The notes under the pieces are model-generated. The model did not search any database. It was not told the origin of the DNA and worked only from the letters and a program-made list of their open reading frames with translations. Positions 44,524 to 56,519 of a DNA stretch of 64,000 nucleotides are shown one piece after another. The stretch spans positions 51,224,487 through 51,288,486 of the forward strand of contig OZ021727.1 in the NCBI GenBank assembly GCA_963978545.1. Reading direction: 5' to 3'. Made by a program: the position numbers and the translations under genes. The stretch is from Linyphia triangularis (taxonomy: Eukaryota > Arthropoda > Arachnida > Araneae > Linyphiidae). Numbering within the stretch: the stretch's first letter is position 1; each line of letters starts with the position of its first letter.

Positions 44524-44889
44524 TTATTTATGTATTAAAACAATTTTCTTCAATGATCGGTGAAATGCTATTTCAGCTCGATTGAGACGGCAAGTTAGTT
44601 TATTTTTATTCCATAAAAGCGATCTTTTAGTGACATTGACAGCCATCAAAATTTGATACAATGCATTGTCATCGACATCGAATCGATCTGCCGCCAAGCT
44701 TCAAATCGATTGGATGACGGTAAGGGGGTTAATTAGGCCTCCGCCGATTTGCCCGCCATCGTCATACCCAGCTACATAGAAAATCCAAGTTAATACAAAG
44801 AATTTAAAAAGAGAAAAGTACCATATAGCGCGATAAATGAAGCCTTTGATACGATATTTTTTGCTCTCCTTAGAATCAGTTTGAAACAT
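44524..44889 (-). CDS. Small intronless reading frame with one in-frame TGA (gene or young pseudogene)
   Basis: ATG at 44889-44887 opens 62 codons: charged start (TDSKESKKYR), one hydrophobic segment (AIWYFSLFKFFVLTWIFYVAG, a likely membrane span), then DDGGQIGGG. TGA is codon 63 (44703-44701). The same frame continues for 58 coding-like codons (AADRFDVDDNALYQILMAVN, then KNKLTCRLNRAEIAFHRSLKK) to TAA at 44526-44524. AATAAA follows at 44502-44497. Codon use on both sides of the TGA is alike and less AT-biased than the flanks, so one original frame of 121 sense positions is likely. Options are nonsense mutation, stop readthrough, selenocysteine (no SECIS-like element seen) or a misplaced start. 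Family unknown. The giant palindrome inserted about 100 bp past its 3' end. Confidence 0.5.
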
Positions 44890-45564
44890 TATATTTATTT
44901 ACCAATGGTTTAAATTTATATAATCTTGCAGCATTTATAGGTAACGTTGCTTGAATAAACTGTTAAGAAAATGGCCTTTCTAAAATTGTTTTGAACGTCA
45001 TATCAATATTTTTATACTAGAAATTTAAACAAACATAACTCGTACTACAAATGCATATAATAATACAAAAATATATATCGTGGATTAAGCTGCATGCACA
45101 GCTGTTCTAACTACATTTTTTTTCTGGAAGTGTTCAAATAAATACACAGTGGCGACATCTACCTTTAATAACTTGAAACATGTTCACGTAATTTCATTAT
45201 TCTGTTTTAATTTGATTTATCACGGCACAATAAAGTAACTTCCCTCATTTAAATTTCATCAAACTTTATAAAATGGTATGGAAATATCAAAATTACCTGC
45301 GAAAAAGTAATTGAAGTTAACAAAATAATTTTGTTTTTGTAAATTGGCTAAATATTAATGTATCAAATCTAACGTAGTTCTACAACGTTTAGCCGGCTTT
45401 GAAACCATTAAAAAAAGAAAAAAAAGAAAAAAAAAAAAAAAACCGAAAAAAAACCCAACACACTATTTACGGAATTTTTAAACATAGGAATATTGCTATC
45501 ATAGGTACTCATCTCATGATGTCATACTTTTAGATTAATTCAATAAAGAAGAAGAACAACACTG
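44890..45564. other. Non-coding, no gene recognised
   Basis: Would hold the promoter of the - strand frame ending at 44524. AT-rich with an A-rich patch at about 45409-45453. No clear TATA box. Confidence 0.4.
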
Positions 45565-45572
45565 CATAAATT

Positions 45573-46173
45573 CAGTGCTAGAAGAGTGGGTAGAAGTGGG
45601 GTGACGCGTCCCCCCACATTTCAAGAAAATTCCCCTGAGTCTCCCCACTTCTACAACCATTGAAATCCATCTAACCACTTTTAAAAACATTCAATCCATC
45701 TAAAAACTGCTAATGGAAAGTAACATTGACTTTTTTTAGCACAAGAATGTAAAATATCGTTTAGCATTTTTTTTTTACTTTCAATTTTTGAATGTACAAA
45801 ACAATACTTGTGTATACAATCAATGATAAAATTGCTGAAAGTTGCATATAATGCAATAATGAATGCATATGATTTTTGAAAAAGCTAATTTTTTAATTTC
45901 CTACTATTTTTTCTGTTTTTATCTCAAAATTGTGACTTTAAATTTCTTGAAATATTAAACAATACTGGGCATGGAATATTAAATAGTACTAAAATTAGAT
46001 AGACAGATTTTTTTCGTCTTAAAAAATGTACCAAGCATATAGGGAAATGCAAATGTAGTGACAATGAGAAAAAGTGATTTAAAGTTTTCAGAAATATCTA
46101 TATATATTTATAAAAAAAAATGTTATTCAACTTTTAGGCATCCCCCACTTTTTTTCTCCCACTTCTACCACTG
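45573..46173. mobile_element. 601-bp non-autonomous hAT element
   Basis: Ends CAGTGCTAGAAG... and ...CTTCTACCACTG form the terminal inverted repeat. An exact 8-bp duplication CATAAATT flanks it at 45565-45572 and 46174-46181, the hAT hallmark. Subterminal GTGGG-rich stretches at both ends (GAAGTGGGGTGACGCG; CCCCCACTTTTTTTC) are also paired. No transposase is encoded. Confidence 0.88.
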
Positions 46174-46242
46174 CATAAATTTCAATTTGACTACTTAGAA
46201 GCACGTACCCCTGGCACGCACTTTATACAGACGGTTCATTTA

Positions 46243-47796
46243 TCTATAATAATAAAACAAGCTGTGTGTCTGTCTGTCTGTGGCTCTGTAGATCCATAGA
46301 AACTTACTTAAAATTGGGGTAGAGCTCTGAAATTTTCAAAATAAGAAGTTTTGGCTTTCTAATTTTATGTATGTCAAACAGAACGTTAAATTTTAATTAG
46401 TTTTTTTTTAATTAATTTTTTTAATTAATTTATTTTTTACAAAGTGACTTCAAATAGAGATACAGCTCTGAAATTTTCAACATAAGTAATTTTAGCCTTC
46501 TAATTCGACTTTTGAAAAACAGAGTGTTAAAATTTTAATTAGTTATTTTTTAATTATTTTTCTTAATTAATTAAAAATTTTTTTTTACAAAACGACTTCT
46601 AATAGGGCTACAGTTCTGAAAATTTCAACATAAGTAGTTTTAGCCTTCTAATTCGACTTTTGAAAAACAGAATTTTAAATTTTTATTTAGTTCTTTTTAA
46701 TTATTTTTTATAAAATTAATTAATAAATATTTTACAAAACGATTCCTAATAGGGCTACAGCTCTGAAAATTTCATCAAAAGAAGTTTTAGCCTTTTAATT
46801 GGACATTTGAAAAACAGAATTTTAAATTTTTATTTAGTTCATTTTTAATTTTTTTTTTTTCATTAATTAATATATATTTTACAAAACGATTTCTAATAGG
46901 GCTACAGCTCTGGGATTTTCAACATAAGTAGTTTTAGCCTTTTATAATTGGACTTTCGAAAGACAAAATTTTAAATTTTTATTTAGTTGCTTTTTAATTT
47001 TTTTTTTTTTCATTAATTAATATATATTTTACAATACGATTTCTAATAGGGATACAGCTCTGAAATTTTCAACATAAGTAGTTTTAGCCTTTTAATTGGA
47101 CTTTTGAAAAACAGAATTTTAAATTTTTGTTTAGTTCTTTTTTAATTAATTTTTTTAATTAATTAGCAAGTATTTTACAAAACGATTTCTACTCGGGCTA
47201 CAGTTCTGAAATTTTCAACACAAGTAGTTATGACATTCTAACTAGACTATTGACAAAACGAATGTTTTTTGATTAAATTTTTTTTAATTAATATTTTTAC
47301 AAAATGTGACTTCTAATAGGCCTAGAGGTCTGAAAGTTTCAACATAAGTAGTTTTGGCCTTCTAATTTTGCTTTCCACAAACACGTGTTAAAATAATCTT
47401 AAAGACGCGTTGTATTATTGTATTAACTGGGATTTTTTGTGTTGTTTCAACAGGGGATATTCTTCTAATATTAGGGATTCACGTAGCAATTAGATTTTAG
47501 TAAGTTAAGCGAGCTTATGCTTACCCAACAATGAACCTTTCAACGAGAAAAGCGAGCCTATTCTTGCATGGTAATGAACCTTTTGACTAGTAAAGTAAGC
47601 CTGTACTTATGTGTCAATGAACTTTTCAGCGAACGATGCGAGCTCAATTTTGCGTAGTGAGGAACATACCTGCGAGCGAAGCGCCAAAAACTGAGACCTA
47701 TACACCAATGACAGATATCCGCAACGCGAGGCTTCACAGCTAGCTAAAATATTGCACAAATTAAAATTTCGTAGTGAAGCACGAGTATTTTACCAG
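46243..47796 (+). mobile_element. Non-autonomous Helitron-like element, copy 2
   Basis: Starts TCTATAATAATAAAACAAGC after host A and ends GCACGAGTATTTTACCAG. Six modules marked by TACAG(C/T)TCTGAAA begin at 46461, 46609, 46756, 46903, 47053 and 47199, a period close to 147 bp. AATGAACCTTTC.. modules follow at about 47520-47660. The next element begins at the very next base. Confidence 0.75.
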
Positions 47797-49441
47797 TCTA
47801 TAATAATAAAACAAGCTGTGTGTCTGTCTGTCTGTCTATCTGTCTGTGGCTCTGTGGATCTATAGAAACGTACTTAAGATTAGAGTAGAGCTCTGAAATT
47901 TTCAGCATAAGTAGTTTTGGCCTTCTAATTGTAAGCATCACAAACAGAATGTTAAAATTTTAATTAGTTCTTTTTTAATTAATTTTTTTAATTAATTAAT
48001 AAATATGTTACAAAACGATATCTAATATGGCTACAGCTCTGAAATTTTGAACATAAGTAGTTTTAGGCTTTTAATCGGTTTTTTAAAAAACAGAATTTAA
48101 AATTTTTATTTTGTTCTTTTTTAATTAATTAATAAACATTTTACAAAACGTATACTAATAGGGCTACAGCTCTGAAATTTTCAACATAAGTAGTTTTGGC
48201 CTTTTAATTGGACTTTTAAAAAACAGAATTTTAAATTTTTATTTTGTTCTTTTTTAATTAATTAATAAACATTTTAAAAAACACCACTAATAGGGCTACA
48301 GCTCTAAAATTTTCAACATAAGTAGTTTTAAGCCTTTTAATCGTTTTTTTTTTTTTTTTAAACAGAATTTAAAATTCTTATTTTGTTCTTTTTTAATTAA
48401 TTAATAAACATTTTACAAAACGATTACTAATAAGGCTACAGCTCTGAAATTTTCAACATAAGTAGTTTTGGCCTTTTAATTGGACTTTTAAAAAACAGAA
48501 TTTTAAATTTTTATTTTGTTCTTTTTTAATTAATTAATAAACGTTTTAAAAACACCACTAATAGGGCTACAGCTCTCAAATTTTCAACACAAGTAGTTTT
48601 GGCCCTCAAATTGGACTGACAAAAGGAATATTAAAATTTTAATTTGTTTTTTAATTAATTTCTTCACAAAAAGTAAATTCTAATAGGCCTAGAGCTCTGA
48701 AAGTTTCAACATAAGAAGTTTCAGCCTCTAATTTTGCTTTCAACAATCACGTTTTAATATAATTTTAAAGGGATGTTGTATTATTGTATGAAGAGGGAAT
48801 TTTTTTTTTCTTGACAAGGGAGAGTCTTCCAATACTAAGGCTTTACGTAGCAATTTGATTTTAGTGAGTGAAGCGAGCTTTTGCTTACTCAGCAATGAAC
48901 CTTTCAGTGAGCCAAGAGAGCCTATGCTTGCATAGCAATGAACCTTTTAACGAGTGAAATAAGCCTGTGTTTATGTGTCCATGAACTTATCAGCGAACGA
49001 AGCGAGCTCGATTTTGCGTAGGAATGAACCTTCCTGCTAGCGAAGCGCCAAAAACTGGGTCCTATACACGAATGACAGATTTCCGCAACGCGATCCCTCA
49101 CAGCTAGCTAAAATATTGCACATGTTAAAATTTCGTAGCCCAGCATGCAAAGGCGGCCCTAGGTTCATTTTTCAAGGGGGGCCATTTTAAACTTTAAGTT
49201 CGTAAAATGTATGCACTATGTAACCTAATTGTAATAAACTAATTGCTGATTAAATGCTTGATTGCAATGATTAGTGTAGAATTTTCTAAATTAGTAATTT
49301 TCATTTAATGCAGAATTAAAAAAGTTAATTTAAGTTTGAATTGCTCTCCTGAAAAATAAGAAAAAAGTAAAACAAAGAAATTACAAAAAATAAAATAGTT
49401 AATAATTGTTTTACAATCACACTTCTTTATTCTTTGAAAGC

Positions 49442-51306
49442 CTAAAGAACAAAATCCAATTTCCTCTGCTTTGTTTAGGCAATTCTGTCTATGACACAGC
49501 CCACATCAATGTTTATGTCTCTGTGAGTATGCAACAAGCAAAGTCCTGAAACTTTTCCTCCCCCCCATTCTAGCTCTTAGCCACTTTTTCAATGCGTCGA
49601 AAGGTATAGTCCGAGAGGCGACTGCAATTTTTGGACCCCATCGAACATCATTCTGAATTTTTTATAGAAATTGGAGAAAAGTGAGTAGATTAAGAATCCA
49701 CTGGTCTGCCGTGGCAAAAATGGCCAAAACTGATCAATAATCGACTTGGAATGAGTTGAACTAAAATCCGATTGCCAAATATGTCATAACTTGCCAAAAA
49801 GAGAACAAACTTATTCGTCTGGCAACCCACTTCATTTTGATTTTCAATGAGAAAAAGCGCAAACGATTTCTGATCTTTGGCTCGGAAAACTTGTATCTTT
49901 TAAAAGTAAGCCAAATTGGCGACATCAGTTACGTCATAAATGACGTAATATTTTTTGCCAACTTGGCTCCCTTTTAATAGATGCAAGTAGACCGTCGCCA
50001 GATATCTGAATCGTCTACAACCTTCTTAATTGAAAATTAAAGAGTGAGGGTTACCAAATAAAAAAAAAGCTCATTATTTGGCAAGTTATGGCGCATTTGG
50101 CAATTGGATTTAGTTCAACTTATTAAAAGTCGATTTTTGACCAGTTTCGGCCATTTTTACCACGGCAGACCAGTGGATTCGTAATCTACTCACTTTTCTC
50201 TAATTTCTATAAAAAATTCAGAATGATGTTCGATGGGGTACAAACATTGCAGCTGCCTCTCAGTCTAGTAGAGAAACTTCTTTCAGCAGAGGCAACGCTA
50301 ACTGGTAGTGTTGCCAAAATTTTAAGTAACGCGTAAATAGTAGGATATACATCTTTGTCACAAGCTCTCATTGCATCTATGGCAGAAGTGGGGAGCTTTT
50401 CTTCTTTTTTCCATTTCTCTCTCTATAGTGCTAGCTCACTTTCAATCAGAATAACACTCATTTGTGTCAGTCCTAAAATTGGTATGAACTTCTTTAATAA
50501 GTTTTGAAGTTCGTTGCTTTCTGATTCTGTTGGCTTTTCCATATCGGGAGTTGGAATCAGTAATCGAAGGCCAAAACAATCCAAATTTTCTTTTGGAAAT
50601 CTTCCTATTAGGTCTTCAATTACATTATCCAATAAAGGTATGTAAACTGAGATTCTAAAATACTCTTCTGGTATTTGAGTATTGTAGTTCTCACGGTGTT
50701 TTTGACGTCTGGCTAGGCGTGGAAGATTCACATCAATTTCAAGCTCCGAGCATACATCTTCAACCTCATTCAATAGAATAGAAAAAAATTCCACGCAGTC
50801 TTGGCGCTTCTTCTGCAAAACCGAAATCGTATCTTCAACAATGGACTCAGCTTTTCGCAAATCGAGATCAGGAGCCTGAAGTTTTCTGCTTAGTGGTAGA
50901 GTTTGCTTCAAGACATCAATTAATGGCACTAAAGCACTGGACACAAACTGGACACTGCAAAGTGAGCATAGAAGAGAAGGTGCATTAAAGGAAGTGGTTA
51001 GGTCGGACCAGTTTGAAATCGATTCAAGCCCTTCAATTATGTAAGGTCGCGGAATTGAATAACATCATCATGCCTTTCAACCCAGCGTGTCTCACACAGT
51101 CCTGAAAGTTGTGTTCCCAAAAATTTACCTAGATCTCGATTTTGTTTTTCTAAACAGTTCTTTAAAACGAGGTTTCTTTTTGCAGAACTACGTGTTGAAA
51201 AATAATTACCCTCGTGCCATGGTTGCTTAGAAGAGCATGGTTGTTCCAAAAAGAGGCAGAGAGCCCCTGTAAAAAGGAAATTGTCGTTTGGGAGGGGGAT
51301 GGTCAC
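49442..51306 (-). pseudogene. hAT transposase relic (ZMYM1-like)
   Basis: In - strand order: a frame from about 51306 holds LCETRWVERHD, the block found in ZMYM1/DUF4371-type hAT transposases. A frameshift at about 51040 moves reading to the frame at about 51040-50423 (LSRKLQAPDLDLRKA block). TAG at 50425-50423 interrupts it, and the same frame then reaches LPVSVASAERSFST, the start of the hATC dimerisation domain (about 50269-50320). A hairpin element cuts the gene there. Beyond it at 49598-49442 the domain resumes (FRRIEK, then RDINIDVGCVIDRIA, then LDFVL and a stop) with another frameshift and stop. Cannot be functional. The N-terminal part is missing or unrecognisable. Confidence 0.85.
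49607..50268. mobile_element. TA-targeting hairpin element nested in the hAT transposase
   Basis: Arms at about 49607-49815 and 50065-50268 are reverse complements (shared GAACATCATTCTGAA and CCACTGGTCTGCCGTGG). Flanking TA dinucleotides at 49605-49606 and 50269-50270 fit a Tc1/mariner-type target duplication. It sits between the ERSFST codons and the FRRIEK codons of the transposase. The roughly 250-bp interior has no coding frame. Confidence 0.8.
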
Positions 51307-51624
51307 TACCTGAGTATTTGTGTCTTGTGTTGTGTACCGCGTATTGTGTCGTGTGTTGTGTACGTAAATACATTTAAAACCAGGGTTTTTTCTGAAGGGA
51401 GGGGGGGGGGGGCGCTAATTCTTTGTACTGTAAAGAAAAAGTTTACGTTAGTGAAATTGTGCTTAAAAATCTGTACTTTCACCATTTTTTAAACTGGAGA
51501 TTCTCAAAGAATTTTGGGATATTCGAAAGGGCTAGGGAGGAAGAGGGAACCCTTCAAGGGGGGGGGCCATGGCCCCCATGGCCCCCCCTTGAAGCCGCCA
51601 ATGCCAGCATGGGCATTTAGATAG

Positions 51625-53530
51625 TCACCAATAAAATTAGTTGAACACAATACGATAGTGAAATAATGCATAAAAAAAGTTGAAGATCAAATTAAATTCT
51701 GAAAAAAAAAAGGTGTGAATAAGTTAATTCAAGTAAATATTCAAACCAATTCACATTTTTAACTTAATGGTAATTCCTCATATGAGAATGAGAATCTTTC
51801 GAAAACAAACATTTCCACTCAGCGGCAAAAATTTAGAATTGCCAGCATTATGTTATTTTGTATAAGACGCTGATCATAGAAGGAATATTTTCACCGACAG
51901 AAAAAAGCTTACAAACTCTATATCCAGAAATTTAAATTTGAATTATTTAACCCACAGAGTAAGAAAACAGCTAAGATTATCAGCTAAGCAGATTTTCAAC
52001 AAATAGTACATTATTGAGAAAATACAATAAACAACGGTTTCATATTTGCGATCCTCAAATTTGAAAAATATATAGTTTATGGGAATTTGCGCAACAGTCA
52101 GATTCTAAGTGTACGCATCTTTTTTTGACTTATAAAAATACTTTTTTAAAAGATCAACTCATGTAACAGTGTTAAGATTCGGGCGACAGTGCTCACAACA
52201 TCTTCAATTTTCATTCACATCCTTTTCTTTTTCCTCTTCAATTTCACCAAGCTTTTCATATTAGGAATTTCAGCAAGAACGCTAGATAAATGCAATGGAA
52301 ATAATCATAACAATTCAGAAACAGATTCAACTCATGCAGAATTACTTAAGAATTTGAATGAACTAATAATTTATGATTGTACTTGATTGCTATTGACACA
52401 AGTACGTATATTTTAATTTAATTTAATTTAATTTAATTCAGCAAAATTATATTTAGTTTGACAGTTCATTTGTTACTAAAAGATCCGTAATGTATGTAGT
52501 TAAATAGAAAAGAAATAAAGTAAAACATTCAGATATAGAATAAGTAATTCTAATTGAAATTGTATTCAAAATCAAATATTTATCTTTTCCCCAAACATTT
52601 TTTGGTTTCTTCGTTCTATCTCTTTTAATTATGTATCAAGTTAATCAAATTTGATTGACTGTTACCAATTTAAACAAAGCACGTTCGCTATTGCTAGGCT
52701 GTGACTAGCTTTCGTGTCATATGTTTTAGAACGTGACAGCCTTACCGGCAACTGTTTTTAAAACTTATTTTAATTTCATATGTGAAATATTTTGTAGCAA
52801 TTTCTTTGCTCAATTGTAACAAAATTGCGAAAAAATGTTCATGATTGACGACCATTTAGGTTACTTCGTAATGATATTTGTTGATTGGAGCTTTTCCAGG
52901 CCTTAAGGTATAGTTATAGGTTATCCAGACTAACACTGCAAGTGATTTTTCAATTTTTGATATTTAAATTGCATTTGCTAATTTTGTAAATATACGTCAC
53001 AACACTTTCACCAAACCCTTTTTATAAAATATGAATATGTGAATATTTTAAGTAAGCCATTGAATAAGTCTGATGTTATTTCATGAAGTATAAGCGAAAG
53101 TATAATTTAAGATCGATGTGATATTTCTTTCTTTCGATGTATGATTCTTTTGCAGATTCTTGGGTACCACAAAGGCTGATGGTTATTGTTTCTATATATG
53201 TATAAAATCAATATTTCTGTTATCACTATATATGTGCGCATTTTTTTTTGTTTTTGTTTTATTTATTTGTTTGTCTGAGAAGTTTACTATAAATTCCAGC
53301 ATTTCAGTCTCTGGCCTCGTAAAAATTACACATAAATCTTGTTCGAAACTCTTGATTCAGCGCTCCTATTTTCAGAACGGTATGTTCTTTCGTTCCAGAG
53401 TTATGAGTTAATTAACTCACCCTCAAGAAAGATATTATAATTCTATCATTGTTGAAACTTTTTCCTACTGCCAATTTTTTCATACAAAAATAAAATATTT
53501 ATTGGAAAAAAAATTAAAATTAAGCGTATA
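51625..53530. other. Non-coding, (TTTAA)n run, no gene recognised
   Basis: AT-rich. A (TTTAA)n run occupies 52411-52438. A frame at 52189-52386 has a hydrophobic start but begins with GTG, so it is not called. Text near 53360-53420 (TTCGTTCCAGAGTTATGAG) looks like a dispersed repeat end. Confidence 0.4.
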
Positions 53531-54368
53531 TCTTTAGTAATAAAGCAAAGAGTCTGTGTGTCAGTATAGAACGATACTTAAAATAGGCGCTGAGCTCCGA
53601 AATTTTCAATGTAAGTAGTTTTGACCTTCTAATTTGACTTTTGAAAAACAGAATGTTAAAATATAATTAGTTTTTTTTTTTAAATTTATTTTTTTACTTA
53701 ATATTTTTTTTTTTACGAAGGACTTCTAAGAGGGTTACAGCTCTGAAATTTTACGCATAAGTAGTTTTGGCCTTCAAATTGGGTTTTTGGAAAACAGAAT
53801 ATTAAAATTTTAATTAATTTTTTTACTTAGTTTTATTAATTACTTTTTTTTTTACAAAGCGACTTAAAATTGACGTACAGCTCTAATATTTTCAACATAA
53901 GTATTTATCGTCGTTTGATTGGACCTTTTACAAGCAAATTGTTAAAATTTGAATTAATTTTTGTTTATTAGAAATTTTACAAAGTGACTTCTAACAGGCG
54001 CGCAGCTTTGAAATTTTCAATGCACGTAGTTTTGCCTTTCTAATTGGACTTTTGACAAACATAATGTTAAAATATTCTCAGAGGGGTGATGGAGTTATTT
54101 TTTGCATTAACGGGTTAATTTTTTTTGTTTTTTTGTTTCTCGACATTGGGTGGGGGTCTAATATTAAAGGTTTATGTAGCAATTAATCTTTTAGCGAGTG
54201 AAGTGAACTTATGCTTGCATAGTGATGAACCTTTCAGTGAGCGAAGCGACCTTGGCTTTGCGTAGCTATGAGCTTTTCAGTGAGAGAAATGAGCCTGTTC
54301 ACGAAGTGCCAAAAGCTGGGACCTACACACCAATGACGGGTCTCCGCAACGCAGGGTCACGAAGCTAG
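53531..54368 (+). mobile_element. Divergent Helitron-like element, copy 4
   Basis: Starts TCTTTAGTAATAAAGC after host A and ends GAAGCTAG before T. It has the same internal modules (CTGAAATTTT.. with AAGTAGTTTTG) and AATGAACCTTTCAG.. modules as the other copies, but with far more substitutions and a shortened 3' end. An older member of the family. Confidence 0.6.
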
Positions 54369-54645
54369 TCTATAAATAAAACATGGCTTTAATTGTATGC
54401 GAGTGTTTGGGAGAGTGATGCTGGTTGTTTGGTTGGTTGAACTTCCGGCTGGGAGTGGAAAGGAAGGACTTTGTGAACTAGCACCTGCCTCCTCGTACAT
54501 ATGTGAGAGAACCACCTCTCTGGAACAGGTTGAGGTAAAAAAAAAGAACTAAAAAAAACGGGGTTATCAAATCATTTCGGTGCAGAAGGAATTTTGTGAT
54601 GTTGCCATTTCAATGCTTTCTCCGGGTGAGGACACTGAGAGTGAT

Positions 54646-54941
54646 GCTTTGTTTTGTTTTGCTTTGAAACCATCGACTGTCTATTTCTGCCACTTATAAA
54701 GTGCTTAACACAGCCAAATACGTCTCGTAATTTTGAGCATCTAGAAGAATACGAGATCGAAATCTTCTAGTGTAAACCCCTCTCTCCAACCCCACCACAC
54801 CAACGAGAGGACATTGAGGCCACGACAGATTTAATGTGAACCAGCCCCCATTAGGTACACACTGATATTTTTGCGGACGGAGGCCCAAACCCACAACCCT
54901 CCGGTTATGAGCTCGTTACTCTACCGCAAGGTATCGGGAGC
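54646..54941 (-). mobile_element. tRNA-derived SINE, second copy
   Basis: Reverse orientation. The TTTTG-rich tail is at the left and the tRNA-like head at the right (GAGCTCGTTACTCTACCGCA is the complement of the A-box region). It closely matches 18802-19127. Target duplication CTGAGAGTGAT at 54635-54645 and 54942-54952 is exact over 11 bp. Confidence 0.9.
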
Positions 54942-54952
54942 CTGAGAGTGAT

Positions 54953-56139
54953 ACTAAAAATGTTTTGAAAACTTCTTATTTATACAGTATTGTTAAGATT
55001 ATTGTTACATTAATCTAAACAGAGAAATAATTTGAAATAAATTTTGAAACGTAGTTTACTGCATAATTTTTTTTTCTTAAAATGTCTTTAATATTTAAGA
55101 TTAGTTGCGGATTAAAAAAATACTTAAGGGGTTCTAATTTGGTGGAGTTCTAAATAAAAGAATCTACAGATTTAAAACATGCTATGTTTGCAAGTTTAGT
55201 GTAAAGAATTCTACAAGGAACAAACGAATATGATTTTTTCCATGGTATCCAATACGATATTTTCTCAATGGAAGTGCCTCGTGATATTTTTGTACTTGCA
55301 GCAGCTTTACCACGTGTAATTTTTTTTTTTACACAATTTACATTATACCATTGCTTAAATTGTATACTTCTTGCAAATTTATTATTAATTTTGTCAAGGG
55401 ATTTTAGTGGATTTGATTCTTGCAATGTGATATATATTTTAGATTAATAGAAGAATAATGATGATTCAATTGGTGTAAAAAATTAAAAAAAGAAATTGAA
55501 CAGGGTACAACTTTCAATTGCACTTCAATATGGGTCCCTGCATTTAAATGTGACATTGTTTGTAGTAATTTATCGTTATCATCTTATTTTCATTAATTTG
55601 AAAAAGTGGCTAGTATGCGAAATTTTTGTCAATAACTATTACAATAGAAACCCCCCCACGAAATTTGCCAAATATATGGCGGAGATTGTTATGTTATTCC
55701 ATTTAGATAAGTTAAATAGTTTGGGAACAGTCGTTGATTGGAAATGCTCAAGATAGTGTTAAAGACGTTCGTTTGACACAAAAAACAGATTTGCGAACAG
55801 CCAACAAAAACACGACTAGAACCCTCGAAGGAAATTTGCATATGACAGAGGCCAAAGTTCACATGGGTGCCAACACAGGCAATTTTATCAAATTTCTACA
55901 ATGAATATCTGGCGAACGGCTTCCGGGTGCCCTGATAGTGTTTTTGTTGGCCGTTCTCAGGGACGTTTTTTGTGTGAGCATAACGTGTCTATTTTTTGTG
56001 ATACACGTACCGTTCCGACGCTCTTTAAGGTTTTCGCATGCGCTGAGCATTTTGCGATAGTAAAAAATAGGTGTTGCCATTCCAAAATTTTGAGTTTCTG
56101 TAACTATAAACGTAACCGTGAGCGCCATTTGTTTGAGCG
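54953..56139. other. Non-coding with a dispersed repeat and an inverted repeat
   Basis: The stretch 55495-55640 resembles 61279-61390, a shared dispersed repeat. About 55770-55840 is an imperfect complement of about 55925-56000 (AACAGCCAACAAAAACAC versus AACGGCCAACAAAAACAC), a small foldback. Long frames here owe their length to the adjoining CA repeat and are not called. Confidence 0.45.

Positions 56140-56230
<91 letters not shown>
56140..56230. repeat. (CA)n/(TA)n microsatellite
   Basis: Uninterrupted CA dinucleotides to 56220, then TATATATATA. Confidence 0.97.
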
Positions 56231-56231
<1 letters not shown>

Positions 56232-56519
56232 GCACCATGCAATTTCAGAAGAAACATATTTTTAATTTTTTCACTCCAAAAGCGCATGCTATCTAATTCA
56301 TTACCGTTACATGATTAATATAAATACGACTGATTTGCATATTGAATGCAAATCGAAATATGTTTCAACCAATTTTCTGAGGAAATTATTCTAGATATCT
56401 GTACATACTTCACTCTTTTGGTACGAATACTAATAATATACTGGATTAAAATATATCTGAGGATAAATCATTGAATCCCGATACCTCTCATAATATTCTT
56501 ATTATTAGGAATACGATAG

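Larger units (their letters stand above)
49148..51603 (-). mobile_element. hAT transposon, ZMYM1-like lineage, defective
   Basis: The termini CAAAGGCGGCCC... and CATTGGCGGCTTC... (read inward) share a GGCGGC core and G-rich subterminal tracts. An exact 8-bp duplication CCAGCATG lies at 49140-49147 and 51604-51611. The element contains a decayed transposase on the - strand and is 2456 bp including a nested hairpin element. Confidence 0.88.
47797..51624 (+). mobile_element. Non-autonomous Helitron-like element, copy 3, split by a hAT
   Basis: Starts TCTATAATAATAAAACAAGC at 47797. Its 3' terminal text breaks at GTAGC (49139) and resumes after the hAT insertion as CCAGCATGGGCATTTAGATAG, aligning with the 3' end of the other copies and followed by T. 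Without the hAT it would be about 1.36 kb. Modules marked by GGCTACAGCTCT recur about every 130-138 bp. Confidence 0.72.

Noticed and set aside
52189..52386. 65-codon frame with a signal-peptide-like start
   Set aside because: Begins with GTG, has no ATG in frame, and the hydrophobic part is a pyrimidine-rich stretch.
55859..56296. 131-142-codon frames on both strands
   Set aside because: Length comes from the CA microsatellite, which reads as alternating Cys-Val or Thr-His. No coding signal outside it.
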